This document shows positions 10,035 to 22,030 of a stretch of 64,000 nucleotides of DNA, piece by piece; the stretch's first letter is position 1; each line of letters begins with the position of its first letter. Both the position numbers and the translations under genes were made by a program. This DNA is from Syngnathus acus. Lineage: Eukaryota > Chordata > Actinopteri > Syngnathiformes > Syngnathidae. The notes under the pieces are model-generated. The model saw nothing but the letters and a program-made list of their open reading frames with translations, did not search any database and was not told the DNA's origin. The stretch covers positions 2,773,501 to 2,837,500 of the forward strand of contig NC_051104.1 in assembly GCF_901709675.1 (NCBI RefSeq), read 5' to 3'.

Positions 10035-11660
10035 TATCAAGTCCACAGTTCTAGTCCTCTTTTAAATCTTCTGTTCTTCGGATGGAGGGATGGATGGCAG
10101 TGGTAATTTGTCTGCAAACAATGATTGGAGTTGTTTTAAGAGCAAGCACAAGACATTTTGAAGTCAATATCGCGTGGTTGTTAACGTTATTGGTCATCTG
10201 GGCCACAGCGGGACTTAAGACTTGGCACTTGTCTTGCAGCGCCTGCCGCCTGCATCTGCTTGGAAGGTGGCAAGCGGTTAAAAGGCGGCGTGGCGGGAGG
10301 AGCCGAGAACTTTTCTTCTTGACTGCTGGGCCCACTTTTGTGACGCCAATAGACTGCTGCACTCCATGATGCTTTTGTGAGAGCAGGCGCTTTTGTGCCA
10401 CTGCAGACTTTCTCAATCTGCCAGCTCGCTCCACATTGTCCCCGACCCTCGGGGGGGGCGTGACCGCTTTGTGTGTGTGCGGCGGGCGGGACGGCTGACA
10501 TTTAACCTCGCCGCTCACCACAAAGACGCCAAATTTGCTCCCACTCCGCCCCTGTGAGGTCACAGCCGTTTTGCAGCTTTTGATGGCAATGCTTGCTGTT
10601 CTTAAACTTGCTAGCCACTTGTTTAAGAATGAGCAGCTGCCGGAAGATGAAGAGGAGGTGGGGGGAGGGGGGGCGGAGCATCATATGAAGAAGCTTTGCC
10701 ATCGCATTCCGGTACGCATGCGACGTCACTTTTTGAACACAAAGGGGGAAAATACTATCAGTTTTGTTTGACGTCGTAAAAAGGGCAAATAAAGCAGGAG
10801 GCCATGCAGGGAAAGAGCAAGCATCTGCCGGCAGGGAATGATGGAGCACAGCCTCAGCGCCGCTCCACCTGCTGCTCCATTAAATGCACCAGCAACAACA
10901 CACTTCATCATCAGCACATAATGCCGGCAGTCTATATAGGCTAGCTGCGACTTCATCAATATGTGTCAGCGCAAAGCCGTCACACCGACTAAATCTCATT
11001 TTTACACACTTTTCGGGCGTCTTGCCGTTACGGAAAATAATAATAAAAAAATCTGCAGCACAGTCGAGGATGCATTTGGTCATACTTGCACTACTCTTTG
11101 GTGTGATGCAGAATTGTGTAAAATTTCAAATACAAACCAGGAAAAGTCGGTTCACTTATGCTACAAATCTTGATAAAAGTAGGGACCTATAATGTAATAT
11201 AAATGTTATAAAATATACACTTTTTTTTATTAAAAACTTGTGTCTATCCATGCTTTCCAGTTGAAAGCAACAGGAGCAGGAGGGAGTGTATGTATTCTGA
11301 TGTTGTGCCTTGGTGGAGGTCTCCACTCTCCTGAGTGAGATTGGCCATGAAATTGGATGAGATCACTAAAGTCATCTCAGTGTGTGGCACAAACGTATAA
11401 TTTGGGAATGTGAAGCGCAATCAAGTGTTAATTTCACAGTAGTCGTGTTTTGCGCTATACTTTTAACTCCCATGCAAAAAGAAACCCCCCACGCCGTGGA
11501 AAAGGGTCTTTAAAAGTGGGAGGACCCGTGAAAAAGGCTACCGCCCCCCTCTGGATAGTTGAAGGGTCACGGGCAATTTGTTAAGCACAATCAATTTTAC
11601 ACGCCGGATCCCAACCAGCCTGCTGTGGAACGTATAAAGAAATAACAACAAGCAAGAGTG
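10035..11660. other. cdh20 upstream region
   Basis: Contains the cdh20 5' leader and possibly its promoter. A GC-rich patch with G runs lies at 10430-10500, and a purine-rich stretch at 10640-10680. No clear TATA box or splice acceptor could be fixed for the coding exon. Open frames here (for example 10563-10051 on minus) look like composition artefacts. Confidence 0.35.
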
Positions 11661-11670
11661 ACACCTCAAG

Positions 11671-11700
11671 CTAACCCTAACCCTAACCCTAACCCTAACT
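11671..11700. repeat. short interstitial telomeric tract (CTAACC)n
   Basis: Almost five perfect copies of the vertebrate telomeric hexamer CCCTAA, about 30 bp, isolated within unique sequence. It is a cleaner version of the word that recurs in the cdh20 introns. Confidence 0.85.
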
Positions 11701-14700
11701 CTATCCTTACACTTAAACACAAAATCTAATGCTCACCCTTTATACGCCATTGAGGGATACGGTGATAAAAAAAAAAAATAATAAAATCATCATCTGGACA
11801 TTTGTGTGATGTCACGTTGAAAAAGTCCATTACCTTGCCAGTAGGTGTATTGTGTCTCAATACTTTTGCTGACATGTCATACTTGAGAGGCCTTACAAAA
11901 TCCTAGAGTGCCGTGTCTTTTCGCTCAAAGACCGGCTGGTTCATTTAGTGTCAGCAGAATGTCGTAAAAAGGAGCCTTGTCATTTACGAGGAAATTAAAT
12001 CACACAAACTGGCGGCGGTCCCAGGCGAGAGGATGATGTCATCAGGCATAAACATCAAGCGGGAGAGTTTGCAATCAGTGTCAGTCAAACGAAGCCACGC
12101 ATCCGTTCAAATTAAGTCAAACCACATCACGGAGCGTTTGCCCGTCGGTCCATTTGCAAATGCCGCTGGAAAAAACCCCAAAAAGGCTTCAGAGCTCAAC
12201 CCCAGGTATGAGTCATCAGAAGAAAGTAGAACATTGGCTCAGGTTGAGCTTTGAGGTCTGAATGCCTACGGGAGTTTTGATGTGCTCCGAATGGGAGATG
12301 CGCTTGGCATCTCGACTCGCCACAACATCTGAGAACTCCCCCTTCACTTTCTGACAAAAACAGCATGAGGCCAGGCCTACCTAGTCTAAAGTCGTGTTTC
12401 CAAAAAGTGGACTTCTGGAGGAATTCACATCGTTTGTTTCTGGATGTCATGTTCCTTATTCGTGATTTTGTAAAACAAGCCATCTCGCTGCCATTTACAA
12501 TATTTTAGTCCAGTACACACGGCAAATACTGTACATTTTCGATTCCTATCTGTGACTCTTCCAGTCTTTCTGGAAATTGAACAAAGTACTGAAATAGTCA
12601 AACTCCCGTACTTCCCACTCCAGCCCATAGTTGAAATCCAAAACGAGCTATTGTAGAAAAGTAAGCGTAAAGACGGGTCTCTAGTGTCTTTTTTCACGTG
12701 CAACATCAAATGTAGTCGTCTTACCTAATTCTTACGCTACGACTCCTCCGTGTCTTCGTCTCGTATCTCTAGGTTCTCCCCCCCCCCGTCCAAGCAAAGT
12801 CACCTTCAGTCCTCACTCATTTCTGCAAGTTTATTGGACTGCCCGCCTCCTCCATCTGCATGCTCTTCTTGTTCCGCATGGAAGCTGGCATTGCTTATCT
12901 GGAGGGGGGGGGGCAATCGGACCCGAGCGCCAATTGTCCTGCTCCATGCAATCAGCGGGACGGCCTCCCCCCCTCCCTTGCTAATGCAGTCGGAGGGAGG
13001 AGTGAACCGAAGAGGAAGGAAGGAGGGGTGGAAAGTGGTGATTGACAGCAGGATAGTGACGGGGGGGGTGTTGAAATCAGGTCGGGAAATAAATGTAATT
13101 TCGGGAAAGAATGTGACTAACTTTACATGCACTCAGTATTCGGGTTAAGGTCAGAATTCCGGTTTCTGAAACATTCGGAATATCCCGTTTACGTGGCTGG
13201 GCGGACAGAGACGGACAGAAATACATTAAAATATCTTAAGACTTTGGTCATATTTTTTTTTTGGGGTAATTCAAGAGCCTAAAAAATGAAGCTTCCCATG
13301 TAATTGCATCCATGGTCAGTCAGAGGAGCAGCAATTAGTTTCCCAAATTGCTGGAAAAATACTGAAAAATGAGGCTGTGGCAGCGGGGGAAGATTGGGTG
13401 ACGGTCACGGAGATGTGATCCGTGTTTGGGGAGAAGGCGAGGGGTCTCGCAGAGGCAATCACGGAATGAACGGCGCCGCCAGAGAGCGGGCCGCGCCGCA
13501 TTCCTCCTCGGGAGAATCATATCGGAGAGGCGATGGAGCATGTTGGAAGTGAAATGAGAATATATTAGAGAGGAACAGGCGGCTGCGTGCACGCCTTCTT
13601 GCTTTTCATTACACACTGGCAAGTGTTTAAATATTGGATTTACTAAAGTGATGGAAAATTCCATTTCCTAACCCCTCGAAAAACATTGAACACCATGGAG
13701 CCAAGTGGGTAAAACTTAACTTCGATCTTTTTCTTCCTGGCGTCACTTTTGGAAAAAATGAAATCGCACTCGAATCGCTTTTTTAAACAGCCAGATGGTT
13801 TAAGAAGTTAACTTCAATACGTCTCTCGCTGGTTTTTCTTTTTGGTGTGGCGGGTCATTCTTCAGCACCCCCGTCACCACCCTGACCTCTTCCTCCCTCC
13901 CCCGCCATCTTTGTCTGTGCTCAGTACCCAAGTCAATCTGTCAGCGGGTGCCTGAGCAAGCCCCCCCCCTCCCACGGAAGAAAAGGCCGAATAGGGGCCC
14001 CCCTAGCAGCGGCTTCCATCCCGGTGACAGAGCCGGGATAATAATTGGCAGAACAAATTGAAGCTAAAAGGCTTATGGAGCAGCTTTGAAAGTCTGGTTT
14101 TGGTGGAGTGGGGACGGGAGGGGAAATGTGGGGAGGTGTATCTGGAAAAACACGTCCCTGAGGGTCTGCCGCACAAAGGCACTGATCCGCCGTAGAAATA
14201 GATTGGATACAGTGGTGTGGCGCAAGCTTGTGGACTTTGGTTTGCGGCTAATATGCAAGATGTCGAACGGACACGGTGCTTTCACGCGTGCCGTCCTGTC
14301 CGCCTCCCCTTAAGGCTTCCTTTAAGGTCGTGGCATGTCGGGTCACCACGCCAGAAATCGCCACCTCCCCGGGTTCCTCATAAAAGCTTCATTCAAAGTA
14401 GACATGTGTAAAGGGAATAGCAAATAGTGGACAACTCGTGAAAACAACTACATAGCTTAGCTTTTCAGTCTGCTAAAGTAATGCTAATCTTTTTGTTGAG
14501 ATGTTATAAGCCTCTAAGCAACAGAGTGAACACAAAAAGGCAGTACACACACAAAATTATATAATACGCCTCTTTGTAATAGCGCAGACCCAGATGTCTG
14601 CAAAAACTGGACTCTACAAAGATTGGGAAAAAAAAATGGAATGTGCAGAGCTTTCTTTGTTTTTTAAGAGTGAAAAGTACAGAAGAAAAGCAATACAACT

Positions 14701-14985
14701 TTCTCTTTTTCAAGGAGTGAAAGGAGGCAAGCCCTAGCTACCAGGCTAGGCTAATGAGCTCACGGGGGACGTTTAGCGAGCAGAGAGCGCTTTGGTTAGC
14801 GCATTTGATGAACAAAAAGGTGCGAGATGACAAGTACGACGCTCCGGGACGCTGCGGCATGATAGCGCAAAATAGTGACTGAGGTTTTTTTTGTTTTGTT
14901 TCTTACTTTCCATCCTAAAGAGAGCGTTTAAATTAGCCTGTCGGGTACATTGATTGCAAAAGCATCTTGGGACTGTCCAGAACGC
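11701..14985. other. intergenic, no gene recognised
   Basis: Unique sequence with mononucleotide runs (A at 11767, C at 12779, G at 12904 and 13060). No conserved protein, RNA gene or repeat could be supported. The GC-rich 13840-14000 block is low-complexity C/T. Confidence 0.4.
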
Positions 14986-14989
14986 AAAT

Positions 14990-15125
14990 ACATAATTTTC
15001 TGTGGTTGTTGGCATAGTCTGTGGTGTTCCTCAAGGGTCAGTCTTTGAGCCCATTTGGAATTCTCATCGGTAAATTTGAAGGTACGTATCTCGTATCACT
15101 TGTATGTAGATGAGTCGCTAACCTG
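14990..15125 (+). mobile_element. LINE reverse-transcriptase remnant (L2-like)
   Basis: From 15020 the plus strand reads CGVPQGSVFEP, the conserved CGVPQGSVLGP block of non-LTR reverse transcriptases. It is followed about 27 codons later by YVDES, in the place of the catalytic YADD. Stops and a shortened spacing show it is dead. Only about 130 bp is recognisable. Confidence 0.55.
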
Positions 15126-17955
15126 GTAATGATGATCATTCATCCTTTTACCTCACATTTTGCTTATTCTCTCCTCACCTGTCTTGGTTCGTCCATCTAT
15201 ATGTAAGCCTGCGACAGACGTAAGACAACAGAACAATAGCGTTTTTTGATTCTGTGGCAAGAGAAACGATAATGACTAATGAAGGAACCGCCGCTTGGCG
15301 CTTGGCTAAATTAATGCACAAGGAATGTGCTAAAACATGAATATGCAATAAGATGAGCCGCTGAAGCATGACTGCAAACAAGCTCGCATTGTCCTTAAGT
15401 GCTGCTGATGTTTAATTTAAATATTAGCTGAAATATGCAAGTGTATACGAGGTGCTAATGTTTTCAAGGTAATGATACAGCAGCTGACATGCAGCATTCT
15501 TTTTTCTTGCCTAAAAGACAAAGTAAGTGCTCACATTAAGGAGTCCTAAAATTAAAAAATCAAACAATACCTAGCATGTGATTTGGTGCACTCTCGGGCC
15601 AGGCAAACATCTTTTTAATCGTGATTCACAGGCCAGAATACTCGGAAACACGAGCACTCGGGTGCAAATTTGAACCCTCATTTTGTGTGTCTGGCAAGCT
15701 ACTCCAAATAATAGAAACACTTTGGGTCGGAAGCAAACAACCTGCCTTCACTTGCCCACGTAGCGCTCGGCTTGTATCACCGGTGCCATGAGGAGATGGC
15801 GTGAAAGAAGGTTATGCTGGAGAGGAACTAAAGCCGCTGTGTCATCTCAGATAAGAAGCTCAGCTCTCTGCCCTGCTGCTCCACATTAAAAATGTCACGG
15901 AGATGTACAAAGAACTCCTCCGTGTCTTTTGAGGGCACCCGCAAACCTTCTCGTGTCTAATTTGCAGAGGTACAAATATTTTGTTACTTTACGGGTGTCA
16001 TTTTTCGTCACGCAAGTATCTGTACTTTAGCGGGAGTCGTTGAGCCACCTCTGTTGTTTTCTCAAATGGGAATGCAAACTTGTTGTTGTGGTGTTGAGGG
16101 ACAGTACTGGGCCAAAGCGGCAACCTTTTCTGTAATTGGTGGCGAGAAGCTTTAATTGTGAGCCATTGCACTTGGCACAAGGTTGGGAGAGTGAACCGTG
16201 ACATTAAGCGGCGTCATGTGACTTCCTGCTGGGCGGCTTGGCCTCAGACAAGCTGTTTTTTTCAGGATCCTTCTCCATGTGACCTTTTCGTCGTTATTGT
16301 GAGTGTGTGTGTGTGTGTCAGGGTATTGACTTTCACTCCGCTACGTTAAACTTCCATGCTCGGCTAAGACGAGGAGGGGGAATAAGAGTGGCCGGCGCTG
16401 GGGATAAAAGGCTCCCCGAGCCGTTTGATGCCGTATTCCGACAGAGACCCGGCCTTGATGAGCTGACGGGAGCTGAGGAGCGGCGGCACCGCAGACCCCT
16501 CTGATACTTGTCCCCTCCCCACCCCCTGTTCTTGATTCTCTTGACCCCGCTCGCGCCGCCACATCTGAATGAGCAAAGTGACTTTTGAAGTCGCTCCCTC
16601 GCTACGTGTTGTGACTGACGCGCAGCTAACAGAGTGAGCAGCTCCATTATGGATGCGGCTTCAATATTTATTAACCTGCAACTCAACACACGAGTGCCTT
16701 CACTCACTCTGACAGCAAACACAAGTGAGGTTGTGGCGGTGGGGGGGTCAGGATTACAGCTCCCCCTCACTGTCAAGTCGTCAGTCAAACTCTCAAGAAT
16801 TATTGTCTTTTTGAGACTCATTTGTTGAAAGGGCTACCAAGCACAGATTCCAAGAGGGCCTTCGCCCGGTGCTCTGCCCCTCCCACCCCCACCGCCATCA
16901 GGGCGGCATGAAAATCGGGGGTTGCGTCTTGCACTCAATGTCATCATGTCGAATATCTGGAACACGCTACAGCAACCGTCCATTAAGTCAATAAATAACT
17001 AAACTGTTGTTGTGTGTCTACATTCGTCCGCCTCGCCGTCCCTCAGGGAATGCAGCCAAACATCCACCCTTGAATGGACGCACTATCTTTGGTTCACGTC
17101 GCGGTCGCTGGAGCACGCATCAGCAGGTCGGCCCGAGTCACTCGGCAGAGTCAATAGAATAACAATTAGAAGACAGCACGCACGCTTCGTTACACATTTG
17201 GCATGCAGGCGGGGGCTGAGGCGGTGGGCACGGAGAGGGGGTCTATCCAAAGGCGGCGGTGTCTAACCAGCAGATTCATGTCTCCTGTGTCGCTCGCTTT
17301 GAGGACTCGTCCTGAGCCAGTGATCACAGGAGGAAATTGTTCCATGGGGTTGACGTCTGACTGTCTACACCCCCAACCCCCAACCCCCTTGCCAACTTCA
17401 AACAAACCCTACCTAAAGGTTTTTGATACATTTCGTCTAAATTTTCCACTGACACGTAATAGATTCTGAGTAAAATAAGGAGCGTGTAAGGGTTAAAGTT
17501 CACTCAAACGTCCTCCACATCAAACACCCCAGGTGTAAAAACAATTCGTGTGGAGGAGAACATCTATCAACCACCTCCACAAAGTCATTATTTAGACAAA
17601 AACACAAGGTGGAAGCGCAGCGGTTCTCTGACTGGATCCTGACCCTGACGTGCTGTTGTGTCAAAGGAAGGAAGCGTGAAGCTCTTTTGACCTCGATCCT
17701 GCACGATGACTGATGCACAACAACAGGAAATTACTTTTGGGCTACATCCTTAAAGCTGGCCGATTGGAGTTGGTACGAACCCCCCCACCTCGATCTTTTT
17801 TTTAGCAGCTTCAGCAGATCAGTGTGCATGCCCATGTTGTACCAATAAAAAGGCTGCAAACTCTTTTTACCTAGTCGGTGTTGCTAAATTAACCATTTGG
17901 TATTGTTGGCAACGTTTCTGATCCGAACAATGAAAATGCGACTGCACGTTGAAAA
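15126..17955. other. intergenic, no gene recognised
   Basis: Contains a (GT)n tract near 16301-16318 and a GC-rich patch at 16360-16500 that might be regulatory. A 162-codon minus-strand frame at 16821-16333 has skewed, low-complexity composition and no splice or family support. Confidence 0.4.
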
Positions 17956-17959
17956 CTTT

Positions 17960-18345
17960 TACCGTATTTTCCGCACTATAAGGCACACCGGATTATAAGG
18001 CGCACCTTCAATGAATGGCCCATTTTAAAACTTTGTCCATATATAAAGCGCACCGGATTATAAGGCGCATAGAATAAATAACTCAACGTTGCTCAAACGT
18101 TAATGCAATCACAATATAGTAACACTCGAAATAGTGAAAACAATAACAATATATCAATAACTCAACGTTGCTCAAACGTTAATATCACACAACACACAAA
18201 ATAAACACGTAAAGCTTACTTTAATAAGTTAGTCCTCATCCACGAATCCATATTGGTCCATATATAAGGCGCACCGGATTATGAGGAAAATTTTTGAGAA
18301 AATTGGAGGTTTTTAGGTGCGCCTTATAGTGCGGAAAATACGGTA
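17960..18345. mobile_element. TACCGTATTTTCC MITE, long form
   Basis: The terminal inverted repeats match those of the 3976 copy. About 386 bp. Internally the segment ATAACTCAACGTTGCTCAAA occurs twice, about 80 bp apart, an internal duplication absent from the shorter copy. Noncoding. Confidence 0.75.
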
Positions 18346-19900
18346 CGTTGAAAGCATTTAAAAGCATCAAGAGATTGTATCAGGAGAAATAAAGTCCCAG
18401 AAAGGCCAAGCAAAACCAAAATCTGTTTCAATAATGGCAATGTAATTTGTGTCTTCTTTAGGTGAGTAGGAAAAAAGAAGATTCAAATTGGAAAAAAGCA
18501 ATATTCTGTGAAAGTGGCCAGCCTTAGCAGCTCCAGATTCTTGTCACTCATGTGACACCTCAGTCGCATACTCCCAAAGTCACAGCAATCAAGTTATAGT
18601 AGAAGGATTCACACATCTGATGCCCGGGAATGTTTGACAAGTCTCAGAAAATCAAGCCAAAGATCGTCATTGATCGTCCGATCGATCTTCAGGCCAAATC
18701 TGTGAGGATGCGACACTTCTGGGTCGGGGAAAATTACCTCGCGACTCATTCCTCCGTGGCATGGCGGCATAATGTGACACCTTTATACTCACAGAACTGA
18801 CACCCGCTCAGTTTCTAAGGTGGGGGGGAAGTGCAGAAAGTCAGACGTGATATCTAATCTTAGAGTGTCAGCGGGAAAGCTCCACGAGAGCTTGCTATTA
18901 TTGAATGAATTGAGGGATTTTACAGAAATAACCAAAATATCATGCTTAGCAATGTTAGCGCATCGACAAATGTCTTAAACCGGCATTAAAATTGTCATCG
19001 TCTCAGAATAAAAACTGAAAGTCAGGAAGATTTTTTTTCCCGATGGGGCTAACGATCGTTAAATTCAAGGTGCACCGTGTACTACCTTATGAGCTGTCGT
19101 AGCTTGCAAAAAGTTTGAACGTCAAGGCCTGGAGAACCCGCGGGTTATATTTGTGAAGCTTTCCACTCCTGAATCTCCCCATGCCTGCAGGTCCAGGTAC
19201 GCACACCACACGGTGCGTCAGAGCACACGATGCACGGCTAATACGCAGCTGTCTGACCTGATTAGCTTTAGCGTTAGCGTTCCCCGCAGAGCCCCTCTGC
19301 TCCATCAGAGGGAATTTCTGGTCGACTGCACGTTGCCCCACGTGGATGCTGCTTGACGGCGGGAAAGTGAGAATGTGGATTGGATTTGAGAGTGGATGAA
19401 GCTCATGTGCCAGACTCCTCTCGGCAGGAACAAGATTGCGAGGCTTACTCGCAATGTTTTGACCAACTTTGCTCCATCACAAAACCATAGAGGCATCCAT
19501 TTTCGAGTGCCCTCGTTTTTAGTGGGTTATTCAGCCGCTGTGTCAAACATACATCATGGGGACTAGAATCAACCCGACATTTTGGCCACAGCGGATAGAG
19601 ATTCAAAATACTCTCGAACCTGCCAACAACATTGTCACAGTACTGCCATGAGTAGAAATTAACTTTAAATAAAGTTCCCGGTTGTGTGCTGGGTTTGTTG
19701 CCCAAAAACGAAGCCAGAGTGGTGATTGTCCAACATCAGAATTCTCCAAAGAGTAAAAACAAAATGGAACAGCTCTACTCTTTCTTGACGCTTTATCCCG
19801 TGGGTGTCCCAATACATTTGTCTGTCTCTCCCGGGTTCGCCTTCTCGTTCAACGGGGTGTCACTTTCAAGAGTTTTTCAGCCAGAAGTCAAACTTCCCGT
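18346..19900. other. intergenic, no gene recognised
   Basis: Unique sequence of ordinary composition. Nothing beyond short runs could be supported. Confidence 0.4.
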
Positions 19901-19929
19901 GTAGCGGAACAAAAGGGGGAGCAAACAAA

Positions 19930-20160
19930 GCGGCCGGCGGAGGCTCGGCGGTGTTGGAGGTGATTGGATATTTTCTCATTCATTAGCTTAGCTATAATCT
20001 GTGGCGGCCTCTGAGAGCAATAAGCAATTACGCCGTGTTTATCCCCACGACTCCGACAGAACTAATCTGCTCTCAACAGCCAGCGCCGGAAATAATGAAA
20101 TTAATTACGACAATGAATGCAACTGGCGGAGAAAGGTAGAAACGTAATTATCCATATTGC
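19930..20160. promoter_or_regulatory. candidate conserved noncoding element
   Basis: About 230 bp of mixed GC and AT blocks with several homeodomain cores (TTAATTAC, GTAATTATC, AGCAATTACG) in a region free of repeats. This texture resembles vertebrate developmental enhancers. Conservation cannot be tested here. Confidence 0.25.
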
Positions 20161-21254
20161 TGCACCCCCCCCTCCCTTGTCTGTCAGGATAAATGTTACG
20201 CTACCTTTTCATTCTTTCATCATAACAAGAGGAATACTCCTGATTTGGCTCTTCATCATCATGATCATCTCGCATCATGGATTGCGGTGACCTCGAGCGA
20301 GGCAACATGACCTAAAAAGTAGCTCTTCAAATTCAAATTATTTCACGATTGCACAATAAACCTCAGAGTCACAACTTTAATTTAAAATTCAATTTAATAT
20401 CAAATTGAATGAACCTTGACCAGGAGGACAAAAAAACCTTACATGCTGTTTTATTTAGCCTCTGCGACCAATTTCTTGTAACAATATAAAATTTGGGAAG
20501 CTGTCATGCCCATCAAAACGTCTTCAGAAGCTCTGCTTTATTAATCCTTCAATACTAGTGGTAGAGATTTTGTACAATCACTACCAGACATCTGATGAAT
20601 ATTGTGTTCTCATCAATCTACCATTCAGTCAAGATAAGCTTGAGTTTTTGTGGCACCATCTGTTGCTTTAACATGCACCTGCATAAGAACAAATGTAATC
20701 ATTCAGATGTGCAAAGCCCGACAGCTGCAACGTGAGACGCAAAGCTGTAATAGGAGCCGTGCTGTGCCAACACCTTCGGTGCTGTACGTCCAGTTCAATA
20801 GAGTCAACATGTACGTGTACAGAACTCGACAACCTGAAATCCAGACACAAATGTTTTTCTGTCTCGATTTTTCAGACACCCAGCGATTGTTCCAGAATCT
20901 TATTATTAACGTCGGAGTCATCCGAGGCTAAACCTCCCACTGAGCATCTCGCAAGCATCACAGTTAATGTGAAACGCAACGTTTGAAAAGTCTGCTGCCG
21001 CACCGCTAACATGTAATTACGTTAAATGGAGACTGCGCTGAGTAACTCGGAAGCCAGAGAGGTTTCTTCAATGCCTTTTCCATTAACGATCAAAATTGGT
21101 CCAAGTCGCCCGGCTTATTTTAGTGTGTGCCCAAAAATGGATGCGTACACCTCTCCGGTGAAAAGACGTTGCGCTTTTGTTCGCCTCGTTGTGCCTTCTT
21201 TTCTCTACAATTGATCTGCAGTCTCTAAGTCAGCTTTGCGATTGATTTACCCAC
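20161..21254. other. intergenic, no gene recognised
   Basis: AT-rich unique sequence. No RNA gene or coding exon could be supported. Confidence 0.4.
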
Positions 21255-21261
21255 TAAAGCA

Positions 21262-22021
21262 CAGGTGTCAAACTCAAGGCCCGACAGCTAGATTCGGCCA
21301 GCCACATCATTTTATGTGGCCCACAAAGACAAATTGTGCATCAAATTCATATGTCAATACTAAAATTACAATTTTCACTTTTAAAAAATAGTGATATTGC
21401 TAGCAATTGTTTTATTACATTCATATTTTTTAAAATATTTGAACAGTTTTTCTCCGTTTTGAAAACTAGTTATTCATCTAGTTATTCACTAGTTTGTTGT
21501 GTAGCCTACACTATATATAATATGAGACATTCACACATTTATTTAGGTTGACAATTTCAATGCACCCTCGGAAGGAAACTATGACTACCGTATTTTCCGG
21601 ACTATAAGGCGCACCTAAAAACCTAAAATTTTCTCAAAAGCCGACAGTGCGCCTTATAGTCCGGTGCGCCTTTATATATGGACCAAATTCCTAAATTGAA
21701 ACTGGCCCGAAGCATTGTGTCATGAAATCAATCATAAGTGGCCCGCTGAAGACGATGAATCATGAATCAAAAAGACTATGGATCATTATTTTGTGATTAT
21801 AAAGTAATTTGTTGCGTCTGAAGTTAAAATAAAAAAGATAAAATGGAGAATGATTTGATTTGGATTAAAAATCTGACATGATGCATTAATGGTGCGCCTT
21901 ATAGTCCGGTGCGCCTTATATAAGGACAAAGTTTTAAAATGGGCCATTCATTGAAGGTGCGCCTTATAGCCCGGTGTGCCTTACAGTCCGGAAAGTACGG
22001 TATATAAGTTTGACACTCCTG
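21262..22021. mobile_element. hAT-like element with nested MITE (copy A)
   Basis: Begins CAGGTGTCAAACTC and ends GTTTGACACTCCTG, imperfect inverted ends of a widespread hAT-like nonautonomous family. A direct repeat TAAAGCA flanks it (21255-21261 and 22024-22030). From 21586 to 22002 it contains a TACCGTATTTTCC element with GCGCCTTATAGTCCGGTGCG repeats. The same nested arrangement occurs at 44006-44740. Confidence 0.8.
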
Positions 22022-22030
22022 CATAAAGCA

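Noticed and set aside
10035-10046. Longer cdh20 start (MDLI...)
   Set aside because: The codon at 10046 is GTG; the first ATG in frame is 10034.
10051-10563. 170-codon minus-strand frame upstream of cdh20
   Set aside because: No recognisable domain, no codon bias, overlaps other frames; looks like chance.
11671-11700. True chromosome end
   Set aside because: Only about five telomeric units, with unique sequence on both sides.
16333-16821. 162-codon minus-strand frame
   Set aside because: Low-complexity Ser/Arg/Pro composition and no splice or family support.
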